A DNA stretch of 6,019 bases from Spartobacteria bacterium (GCA_003445855.1 DMCG01000121.1:1-6019); one strand, 5' to 3'; positions 1 through 4,920 are shown, counted from the first letter of the stretch. Notes: generated by a model not told the origin, from the letters alone. Made by a program: numbers and translations.

Positions 1-508
1 CCGGAATGTTTTCGATGCGCGTGAGAATCTCGCGGCTGCGCGATTCATCATACGGTCCCGGCACAGTGAGCGCTTCAACGATCGGCGTGAGCGTCTGCTC
101 GATGTAGAAATTAGGATCGCGTTTCCAGCGCGGATTGATCTCCAATTCCCAGCGCACGCGCGCCAACGCGGAACCGATCAATCGATAATCGACCTGCTTT
201 GGTACCGGCCATCCGCTCGCATCGATCTTCTTCCATCTCGCCTCGAACTCACCGAGATCTTTTCGGTGATTGTCGATCTTAGCGCGCGACCAATCGCGCA
301 TTCCGCCGGGCCGCTCGATTCGATTCACATCGTCGCCCGTGAACGGCGCATACTTCGCGCGCCACGTCCAAAAATCGTCCGCTAGCTTATCAAGGGCCGC
401 CGTCTGCGATTTTTCTGTCGGTGTTTGGGAGTAAGCGTTGCTTTGCGAGACGAGCAAAACTAAAAGCAGAGCACCACACGCGTTCTTCAGTGGAAGCGAC
501 GGCCGCAT
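1..508 (-). CDS. Exported DUF885 family protein, putative metallopeptidase (5' part, runs off the window)
   Basis: This is the first 169 codons of a gene that continues beyond the left edge. I translated it by hand from the ATG at 508-506. Residues 1-28 look like a Sec signal peptide: a basic start (MRPSLPLK), a hydrophobic core LLLVLLV around residues 14-20, and likely cleavage near SNA/YSQ. The mature start (DDFWTWRAKYAP, residues 44-55), the segment RDWSRAKIDNHRKDL (71-85) and the run DYRLIGSALARVRWELE (107-123) fit the N-terminal helical part of DUF885 proteins. In that family a zinc-binding HExxH-like motif lies nearer the C-terminus, so it would be outside this window and catalytic competence cannot be judged. 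The gene diverges from the amidohydrolase gene across an 81-bp spacer, and no clear Shine-Dalgarno precedes its start. Reading frame and export signal are solid; the family assignment is from memory and moderately sure. Confidence 0.7.
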   Translation of the reverse strand, partial: MRPSLPLKNACGALLLVLLVSQSNAYSQTPTEKSQTAALDKLADDFWTWRAKYAPFTGDDVNRIERPGGMRDWSRAKIDNHRKDLGEFEARWKKIDASGWPVPKQVDYRLIGSALARVRWELEINPRWKRDPNFYIEQTLTPIVEALTVPGPYDESRSREILTRIENIP

Positions 509-589
509 TTGGGCCGGTTTGCCGGAAATGATTCGCCTTGTCAATCGTGCGGTCTTGCTTTGTTCAGCGAAAATTTTTATACCGCTGGG
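509..589. promoter_or_regulatory. Divergent intergenic region between DUF885 gene and amidohydrolase
   Basis: These 81 bp must carry at least the start of both divergent transcripts unless the promoters lie inside the genes. On the plus strand TTGCTT (555-560), a 17-bp gap and TATACC (578-583) resemble a sigma-70 promoter, but it would start transcription almost at the ATG at 590. On the minus strand there is a perfect TTGACA (544-539) without a good -10 at the right distance, and a TATAAA (581-576) without a clear -35. These are weak matches. No Shine-Dalgarno is evident for either gene. Confidence 0.3.
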
Positions 590-2005
590 ATGAACATCTT
601 CCGAAAATCTTATTGTCGATCTTGTATCCGATTGTCTTGGGCAACAGCTGTTCTTGCAGCCGTTGTTTTCCCAGCCGGCGTAATGTCCGTCCGCGCAGCT
701 GATTCAACGATCGTCCTAAAAGGGGCGCGCCTGTTCGACGGCAAATCGAAAGCGCTGATTCAAAACGGCGTCGTCATTGTGCAAGGCGACAAGATTGTCG
801 ATGTGGACAGCAACATTGCGATTCCATCGGACGCGAAAGTGATCGATCTGGGGGACGTAACGCTGTCGCCCGGCTTCATGGACGCGCACACGCATCTCAC
901 TGCCGATTACACCGATTTCAACAAACGGCGCCTGGAAGAACTCGATCTCAACGTTTCCGAGCAGGCGATCAGGGCAACCGCGTATGCGCGCGCGACGGTC
1001 GAAGCTGGTTTCACGACCGTGCGCGACGTGGGCAGTCGTTTTACTGCCAGCCACGAATTTGTCGATGTTGCGTTGCGCAATTCGATCAACAAAGGCGTGG
1101 TCATTGGGCCGCGCATGCTGGTGGCGACACACGGGATCGGTGCAACCGGCGGTCACTTCGATCCCACGAGCGGATTTCGTGATTTCTTGTTCGGGCGCGA
1201 ACCCGATTACACCGACGGGATCGCCGACGGCCCCGATGAAATTCGAAAGGCGGTCCGCTTCGAAGTCAAAAACGGCGCCGACGTGATCAAGGCTGCTGTC
1301 TCAGGCGGTGTGTTTTCGCTGGCGGACGAAGTGGACACACCGCAATTCACGCCGGCGGAGATGGCGGCGCTGGTTGATGAAACGCACCGGCTGCGCAAAA
1401 AAGTGGCGGTGCATTGTCACGGCGACCAGGCGGCGCGCGATGCGATTCAAGCCGGTGTTGATTCAATTGAGCACGGATCATTTATGAAACCGGAAACGCT
1501 CACGTTGATGAAAAACAAGGGAACATTTCTCACACCGACGTTGATGGCGACCGAGTGGATCATGAGCAAGATCGACAATTACCCGCCGGCGTTGCAGGCA
1601 AAAGCGCGGGCGGCGGCCGCGGCGCGCTCGGACATGTTTCGCAATGCCGTGAAAATGGGCGTGAAGATTTCTTTCGGCACGGATGCGGCGGTATTTCCGC
1701 ACGGCCAGAATGCAAAAGAATTTGCGCTGATGACCGGGCTGGGCATGGCGCCGATCGATGCGTTGAAGAGCGCGACGTCGAACGACGCCGAGCTTCTCGG
1801 AATTGCGCAAAAAACGGGCACACTCGAAAAAGGCAAACTGGCCGATATCATCGCGATGCCCGGAGATCCAACCGCTGATATCACCGCGACGGAGCGCGTC
1901 TCTTTCGTGATGAAAGACGGCAGGATTATCCGAAACGGTCCGGCGACCGCACCGAATTCCGCAACATCGAAATCGGACACGCCGGTCTCTGCGTTCGCAG
2001 ATTAA
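590..2005 (+). CDS. Exported metal-dependent amidohydrolase, COG1228/imidazolonepropionase-like (probable Xaa-Pro or related dipeptidase)
   Basis: This 471-residue protein belongs to the amidohydrolase superfamily. The ATG at 590 gives a signal peptide with a basic N-terminus, a hydrophobic stretch at about 17-30 and cleavage near VRA/ADS (34-38), so it probably acts outside the cytoplasm. A small beta-sandwich part (about 40-95) leads into the TIM barrel. Metal ligands are visible in order: HTH (H100, H102) after strand 1, K234 in DVIKAAVSGG as the likely carboxylated lysine, H275 in VAVHCHG, H295 in SIEHG, and D365 in SFGTD as the catalytic aspartate. The C-terminus (LEKGKLADIIAMPGDP, 412-427) rebuilds the sandwich. 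Relatives include Zn dipeptidases acting on Xaa-Pro or Xaa-Arg, and other cyclic-amide hydrolases; substrate cannot be read from sequence. Family is sure, substrate is not. The reading frame is open back to a TTG at 509, but that extension precedes the signal peptide and is unlikely. It converges on the next gene with a 22-bp gap and no obvious terminator. Confidence 0.88.
   Translation: MNIFRKSYCRSCIRLSWATAVLAAVVFPAGVMSVRAADSTIVLKGARLFDGKSKALIQNGVVIVQGDKIVDVDSNIAIPSDAKVIDLGDVTLSPGFMDAHTHLTADYTDFNKRRLEELDLNVSEQAIRATAYARATVEAGFTTVRDVGSRFTASHEFVDVALRNSINKGVVIGPRMLVATHGIGATGGHFDPTSGFRDFLFGREPDYTDGIADGPDEIRKAVRFEVKNGADVIKAAVSGGVFSLADEVDTPQFTPAEMAALVDETHRLRKKVAVHCHGDQAARDAIQAGVDSIEHGSFMKPETLTLMKNKGTFLTPTLMATEWIMSKIDNYPPALQAKARAAAAARSDMFRNAVKMGVKISFGTDAAVFPHGQNAKEFALMTGLGMAPIDALKSATSNDAELLGIAQKTGTLEKGKLADIIAMPGDPTADITATERVSFVMKDGRIIRNGPATAPNSATSKSDTPVSAFAD
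612..636 (+). repeat. Degenerate copy of the ATTGTCGATCTT repeat inside the amidohydrolase signal-peptide region
   Basis: An exact ATTGTCGATCTT lies at 612-623. A truncated second ATTGTC at 631-636 follows 19 bp after the first, where the tandems near rplA have a 15-bp period. It is translated as the cysteine-containing stretch YCRSCIR between the start codon and the hydrophobic core, which is unusual for a signal peptide N-region. It may be an insertion into the leader or into the start of the gene. Confidence 0.5.
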
Positions 2006-2027
2006 CCGGCGCGCTGCGCAATCGGGT

Positions 2028-2864
2028 TTATCTCATGTGTCTAACGACCGCGACCATTGCGCTGGTGTCGCTAGCCTTGCCAATGTAGTAAAGCGAGACG
2101 CCGCCGGCCCCGTAAACTGGATAAAACGTGTAGGGCTGACCGTCGATGAACACCGGATTGTCCCAATCGATGCGCGTGGGACGACCGACAGAGTAGGAAC
2201 TCACCGCAACCGAATCGCTCAAGTTAAAGCGATTGTCTCGTAGATCGCCACGTGCGTCGTACGGTGTGAATCTCCAACTCCGCACTTCGTTGCGCGGATA
2301 CCAATCCTGCGAGAACGCTTCGCCTTCGCTGACCAGGGAAATGTTTCTGCTCACTTCGGTGCGAGTAGCGACCGGGTCGATGAAGGCGGGTTGAATGTGA
2401 TCTTCACCGCCGGAGCGGTAGGAATAAAAGGCGATTTCATAATCCGCACCGCCCCATTGACTGAGATTTATGGGGTGCCCGAACGCGACGTTGAAGACGC
2501 TGATATTCGGATTTGGTCTGGTCGCCGCGGCTTCTTCGCGTGGCGGAACACTTGCCTGACGAACGCGCTCGGCTTCAACGGCGGCGGCCGCTTCTTTCGA
2601 GATCACAAGATTCGTACTGCGAAGAGATGAAATGAGCGAATTGCTCGCCCCTTCCGATTTGAGCCTGCTCTCTTGTTGCGAAGTCAAAGAGTGCAGCAGC
2701 TTGCGCCGCGAAACTTCGTTTTTAATGGAGCTTTCGCTTTCATGCGCGCGAACGAGAAGCGAGACCTCGCCGAAATCGATCGGTCGTGCTGCCGGGGCCG
2801 GTGTTATCCAACCAAAAAATGCCAGTCCAATAATTGATAAACTATAAACAGTGGGATGTTTCAT
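2028..2864 (-). CDS. Exported protein of unknown function, 278 residues
   Basis: The product starts at the ATG 2864-2862 with a signal peptide: hydrophobic SIIGLAFFGWI at 10-20, then TPAPAA, cleavage near residue 26. Residues 31-90 are predicted helical and charged, including VSLLVRAHESESSI (34-47), SRRKLLHSLTSQQESRLKSEG (52-72) and LISSLRS (77-83). I associate this module with exported verrucomicrobial proteins of no known role. A low-complexity Ala/Glu/Pro linker (about 90-118) leads to a C-terminal half (120-278) rich in aromatic residues and beta-strand-like segments (YEIAFYSYR, YTFYPVYGAGGVSLYYIG). No catalytic motif is recognisable, and no transmembrane segment follows the signal peptide, so a periplasmic or surface protein is likely. 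A weak Shine-Dalgarno-like GAG sits about 8 nt upstream. It converges with the amidohydrolase gene and diverges from rplA. Coding status is well supported by the signal peptide and full-length frame; function is unknown. Confidence 0.72.
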   Translation of the reverse strand: MKHPTVYSLSIIGLAFFGWITPAPAARPIDFGEVSLLVRAHESESSIKNEVSRRKLLHSLTSQQESRLKSEGASNSLISSLRSTNLVISKEAAAAVEAERVRQASVPPREEAAATRPNPNISVFNVAFGHPINLSQWGGADYEIAFYSYRSGGEDHIQPAFIDPVATRTEVSRNISLVSEGEAFSQDWYPRNEVRSWRFTPYDARGDLRDNRFNLSDSVAVSSYSVGRPTRIDWDNPVFIDGQPYTFYPVYGAGGVSLYYIGKASDTSAMVAVVRHMR

Positions 2865-2896
2865 AATAGCTCGTTTTTATCAGGACGAAGTTGGCT

Positions 2897-2924
2897 TTGA
2901 CAATGCAAAAAACGCCGCTAGTTT
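2897..2924 (+). promoter_or_regulatory. Candidate sigma-70 promoter for the rplA operon
   Basis: A perfect TTGACA (2897-2902) is followed after 16 bp by TAGTTT (2919-2924), which matches only three of six -10 positions. The same bases read on the other strand give TTGTCA (2903-2898), followed after 16 bp by GATAAA (2881-2876), a possible promoter for the unknown gene, though it would leave a leader of only about 5 nt. The -35 regions of two divergent promoters may therefore overlap. If used, the rplA transcript has a leader of roughly 150 nt. Confidence 0.35.
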
Positions 2925-2943
2925 CGACGTCCCGCTGCTAGAC

Positions 2944-2978
2944 GGAGCGGCCAAAATTTAAGCAGGAGCCCCGCTCCT
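2944..2978 (+). promoter_or_regulatory. Alternative hairpins in the rplA leader
   Basis: GGAGCGG (2944-2950) is perfectly complementary to CCGCTCC (2971-2977), a 7-bp stem with a 20-nt loop. The same 3' strand can instead form a tight hairpin, AGGAGC (2964-2969), CCC loop, GCTCCT (2973-2978). The two are mutually exclusive. No T tract follows, so this is not an ordinary intrinsic terminator. A leader structure for autoregulation by L1 is possible but not shown. Confidence 0.35.
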
Positions 2979-2992
2979 TCGAGGATTTGAGA

Positions 2993-3039
2993 GCGCGGTG
3001 TGACTTGTCGATCTTGCGATTGTCGATCTTACACCACGC
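2993..3039 (+). repeat. Inverted repeat enclosing the tandem ATTGTCGATCTT element in the rplA leader
   Basis: Bases 2993-3003 (GCGCGGTGTGA) pair with 3029-3039 (TTACACCACGC) with nine Watson-Crick pairs, one G-T and one mismatch (C2996/A3036). The 25-nt loop is almost exactly the tandem repeat. The inner arms GGTGT and ACACC pair perfectly. It could be an RNA leader hairpin or the terminal inverted repeats of a small repetitive element. Confidence 0.5.
3004..3031 (+). repeat. Tandem short repeat, two copies with 15-bp period
   Basis: TTGTCGATCTT occurs at 3005-3015 and again at 3020-3030, so the unit is about ATTGTCGATCTTGCG. The 28 bp at 3004-3031 match the reverse complement of 3791-3818 at 24 of 28 positions. 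Two copies are too few, and the unit too short, for CRISPR. Confidence 0.75.
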
Positions 3040-3085
3040 AGTTTCGATTCTTAGAAGTAGCGGGGCGCTAACACTGCACAAAATC

Positions 3086-3787
3086 ATGCAACAAAATCGT
3101 AGCAAACGTTATCGCGCCGCCGCTGAGCAGGTCGATCGGAGCAAAGTTTACAATCTTTCCGAGGCGATCTCGGCGTTGAAAAAAATGCCCGTGACGAAAT
3201 TTGATCAGACCGTGACCGTTTCATTCCGGCTCGGTGTCGATCCAAAACAATCGGACCAAATGGTGCGCGGGACGTGTCCGCTTCCGCATGGCAGCGGCAA
3301 GACAGTGCGGGTGCTTGTTTTTGCGGAAGGCGCGGCGGCGAAAGCAGCGCGCGATGCCGGTGCGGAATTTGTCGGATTCAAAGACATGATTCAAAAATGT
3401 CAGGAAGGTTTTCAAGACTTCGACGTCGCGATTGCCACGCCGGGGGCAATGGCGGAAGTACGCAAGCTCGGAAAAATACTCGGACCGCGCGGATTGATGC
3501 CGAATCCCAAAATCGGCACGGTGACGGAGGACACAGCGAAGGCGGTGCAGGAAGTGAAAGCCGGGCGCGTGGAATTTAAACTCGATAAGAACGGTAACGT
3601 CGCGGTGCCGGTGGGGAAATTTTCATTTGAAGAAAAAGCGCTTGTAGAGAATGGAAATGCTGTGATCGAAGCGGTGGCGCGGGCGCGGCCGGCCACAGCC
3701 AAGGGGCGCTATCTTGAAGGCGTGACTCTTAGTGCGACGATGTCGCCGGGAGTGCATGTCGATCCAGCGCCCTATTTGAAAGCCTAA
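3086..3787 (+). CDS. rplA: 50S ribosomal protein L1
   Basis: This 233-residue protein is full-length L1, which binds 23S rRNA at the L1 stalk near the E site and usually represses its own operon by binding mRNA. The start at ATG 3086 gives the family N-terminus (RSKRYRAAAEQVDRSKVYNL, 5-24). The frame runs open to a TTG at 2987, but that extension has no counterpart in L1. Domain I is about 1-66 plus 160-233, domain II about 67-159. Recognisable blocks are FRLGVDPKQSDQMVRGT (47-63), LPHGSGKTVRV (66-76), the L1 signature LGKILGPRGLMPNPKIGTVT (128-147), and LSATMSPGVHVD (215-226). The RNA-contacting Thr-Met-Gly of many L1 proteins reads Thr-Met-Ser (218-220) here. No Shine-Dalgarno precedes the start; a small hairpin TAGCG-GGG-CGCTA (3058-3070) lies 15 nt upstream. 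rplK, its usual upstream partner, is absent. Confidence 0.96.
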   Translation: MQQNRSKRYRAAAEQVDRSKVYNLSEAISALKKMPVTKFDQTVTVSFRLGVDPKQSDQMVRGTCPLPHGSGKTVRVLVFAEGAAAKAARDAGAEFVGFKDMIQKCQEGFQDFDVAIATPGAMAEVRKLGKILGPRGLMPNPKIGTVTEDTAKAVQEVKAGRVEFKLDKNGNVAVPVGKFSFEEKALVENGNAVIEAVARARPATAKGRYLEGVTLSATMSPGVHVDPAPYLKA

Positions 3788-3790
3788 TGA

Positions 3791-3818
3791 TTAGATCGAC
3801 AATCGTAAAATCGACAAT
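3791..3818 (-). repeat. Inverted second copy of the tandem repeat, forming the rplA-rplJ spacer
   Basis: On the plus strand ATCGACAAT occurs at 3795-3803 and at 3810-3818, again a 15-bp period; on the minus strand this reads ATTGTCGAT. It matches the reverse complement of 3004-3031 at 24 of 28 positions. The element takes up nearly the whole 31-bp gap after the rplA stop and its last base directly precedes the rplJ ATG, so it replaces any Shine-Dalgarno. Confidence 0.72.
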
Positions 3819-4349
3819 ATGAGACCAGAAAAAGCCAGCATCGTTTCAGATCTTTCTGAGAAGTTGAAACGCTCGCCATTCATGCTCGTGACCGATTATC
3901 AGCGCATGAAGGTCGACAATTTTGGCGAATTGCGGACCCGGCTCGCTCCGGTTGGTGCGGAAGTGCACGTCGTGAAAAACAATTCCCTCAAGCGCGCCAT
4001 GGTTGATTCCGGTTTGCCGGATGTAGGCGACAAATTGGTTGGTCAGACGGCGGTTGTAACAGGCGAGAAAGATGTGGCGCCGGTGGCGAAGATTTTAAAG
4101 ACGTTCGCGAAGGAGTTTAAGATCGCCGCGTTGAGGATCGGCCTGGTGAACCGCGCGATTCTTTCGAGCGCGGACTTGGAAGCGCTGGCGGATCTGCCTT
4201 CACGTGAGGTTTTGCAGTCGCAATTGCTCGGCCTGCTGCTGTCGCCGGCAACGAAACTGGTGCGTTTGTTCAACGAGCCCGGCTCTGCATTGGCGAGATT
4301 GTTAAACGCCAAAGCGCAGAAAGAGAAACCAGCGGAGGCAGCGACATAA
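3819..4349 (+). CDS. rplJ: 50S ribosomal protein L10 (stalk base)
   Basis: L10 (176 residues) anchors L7/L12 dimers to the ribosomal stalk base on 23S rRNA and in many bacteria represses translation of its own operon. The family pattern is clear from the N-terminus: RPEKASIVSDLSEKL (2-16), VTDYQRMKVDNFGELRTRL (24-42), GAEVHVVKNNSLKRA (46-60), LVGQTAVV (73-80) and LADLPSREVLQSQLLGLLLSP (123-143). The C-terminal helix that binds L7/L12 is about 145-168 (LVRLFNEPGSALARLLNAKA), followed by a charged Ala-rich tail. Length is normal for the family. The usual DYxGLTV motif reads DYQRMKV, a modest deviation. The gene follows rplA by 31 bp, all but three of them repeat element, and has no Shine-Dalgarno; translation may be coupled to rplA or rely on another initiation mode. 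Confidence 0.95.
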   Translation: MRPEKASIVSDLSEKLKRSPFMLVTDYQRMKVDNFGELRTRLAPVGAEVHVVKNNSLKRAMVDSGLPDVGDKLVGQTAVVTGEKDVAPVAKILKTFAKEFKIAALRIGLVNRAILSSADLEALADLPSREVLQSQLLGLLLSPATKLVRLFNEPGSALARLLNAKAQKEKPAEAAT

Positions 4350-4359
4350 GAAAATTTTC

Positions 4360-4381
4360 GTTCGGCCAGTGCCGCACGAAC
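4360..4381 (+). promoter_or_regulatory. Hairpin after rplJ
   Basis: GTTCG (4360-4364) can pair with CGAAC (4377-4381); inside, CGGC (4363-4366) and GCCG (4371-4374) form an alternative hairpin with a CAGT loop. No T tract follows, so it is not a terminator as read. It could protect or mark processing of the rplJ-rplL mRNA; its function is not shown. Confidence 0.3.
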
Positions 4382-4416
4382 AACAAGACAAAAACTGTCC
4401 GGGTCGATGGCTATCG

Positions 4417-4441
4417 GCCTTAAATTTCCGAAGGCTTTCGG
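4417..4441 (+). promoter_or_regulatory. Two mutually exclusive hairpins just upstream of the rplL ribosome binding site
   Basis: GCCTT (4417-4421) can pair with AAGGC (4431-4435), leaving a 9-nt loop. CCGAA (4428-4432) can instead pair with TTCGG (4437-4441), leaving a GGCT loop. Both use 4431-4432 and cannot coexist. They end 11 nt before the Shine-Dalgarno. This is a candidate for translational control of rplL but each stem is only 5 bp. Confidence 0.3.
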
Positions 4442-4452
4442 AGGCGGCAATT

Positions 4453-4457
4453 GGAGG
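4453..4457 (+). promoter_or_regulatory. Strong Shine-Dalgarno of rplL
   Basis: GGAGG is followed after 9 nt (AAACAAAAA) by ATG at 4467. It decides the rplL start against the in-frame ATG at 4407. It is the only strong ribosome binding site among the four genes of this operon and fits the need for several L7/L12 copies per ribosome. Confidence 0.85.
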
Positions 4458-4466
4458 AAACAAAAA

Positions 4467-4865
4467 ATGGCAGATACAGATAAATTGGTGGAGCAACTGA
4501 GCGGCTTGTCCGTGCTCGAGATTGCCGGTTTGGTAAAGCAGCTGGAGGAAAAATGGGGAGTGAGTGCTGCGGCGCCGGTGGCAATGGCGGCTGGTCCGGC
4601 CGCGACCGGTGCAGCCGGCGGGGGCGCAGCAGCGGCTCCAGCTGAAGAAAAGAGTACTTTCGAAGTCATTTTGAAGGAAATGGGCTTGAATAAGATTGGC
4701 GTGATCAAGGAAGTCCGCAGCGCGGTGCCCGGGCTTGGCCTGGCCGAAGCGAAAGCGCTGGTCGAAGGAGCTCCCAAAACAATCAAGGAAGGCGTGACCA
4801 AGCAGGAGGCCGAAGAGATCAAGAAAAAGATCGAAGCGGCTGGTGCGAAGGTCGAGATCAAATAG
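4467..4865 (+). CDS. rplL: 50S ribosomal protein L7/L12
   Basis: This 132-residue protein is the multi-copy stalk protein that recruits and stimulates translational GTPases. The N-terminal dimerisation and L10-binding domain is about 2-32 ([20 protein letters not shown] at 7-26). A flexible hinge, very rich in Ala, Gly and Pro, runs about 33-60. The globular C-terminal domain (61-132) has the family sequence [21 protein letters not shown] (64-84), [15 protein letters not shown] (89-103) and [17 protein letters not shown] (116-132). It is slightly longer than the E. coli protein, which is explained by the hinge. The start at 4467 is fixed by the Shine-Dalgarno and by family alignment. A 117-bp spacer separates it from rplJ and a strong terminator-like hairpin follows the stop by 10 bp. 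Confidence 0.96.
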   Translation: MADTDKLVEQLSGLSVLEIAGLVKQLEEKWGVSAAAPVAMAAGPAATGAAGGGAAAAPAEEKSTFEVILKEMGLNKIGVIKEVRSAVPGLGLAEAKALVEGAPKTIKEGVTKQEAEEIKKKIEAAGAKVEIK

Positions 4866-4875
4866 CTGGCTTTCC

Positions 4876-4920
4876 ACGGTCGCCGCTGCGCACAAAATGA
4901 CTTGCACGGCGGCCGTTTTT
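4876..4920 (+). terminator. Intrinsic terminator/attenuator between rplL and rpoB
   Basis: ACGGTCGCCG (4876-4885) pairs with CGGCGGCCGT (4907-4916) over 10 bp with one G-T pair. Skipping C4886, TGC (4887-4889) pairs with GCA (4904-4906) and extends the stem. The stem is followed by TTTTT (4916-4920). This is the best intrinsic terminator in the window. In E. coli an attenuator also sits between rplL and rpoB and lets a fraction of polymerases through; the same role is inferred here, since rpoB follows on the same strand. Confidence 0.85.

Noticed and set aside
509..589. 27-codon N-terminal extension of the amidohydrolase from TTG 509
   Set aside because: It would place a polar Cys-containing stretch ahead of the signal peptide, starts one base from the divergent gene's start codon, and has no ribosome binding site.
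716..1156. Minus-strand ORF of 146 codons inside the amidohydrolase gene
   Set aside because: Antisense to the metal-binding HTH region of a well-supported enzyme and without family features.
2006..2027. Bidirectional terminator between the convergent genes
   Set aside because: The 22-bp gap holds only short GCGC self-complementarity and no stem with a T tract.
3004..3031. CRISPR-like array
   Set aside because: Only two 11-bp units at 15-bp period, no spacers of CRISPR length and no cas genes.
2987..3085. 33-codon extension of L1 from TTG 2987
   Set aside because: L1 proteins begin at the RSKRYR-type N-terminus reached from ATG 3086; the extension reads through the repeat hairpin and has no family counterpart.
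4407..4466. In-frame ATG 4407 giving a 20-residue extension of L7/L12
   Set aside because: No ribosome binding site at 4407, while GGAGG sits 9 nt before ATG 4467, the family-typical start.
4043..4861. Long minus-strand ORF of 272 codons across rplJ and rplL
   Set aside because: It is antisense to two certain ribosomal protein genes; Ala/Ser/Pro-rich composition is typical of a shadow frame in GC-rich DNA.
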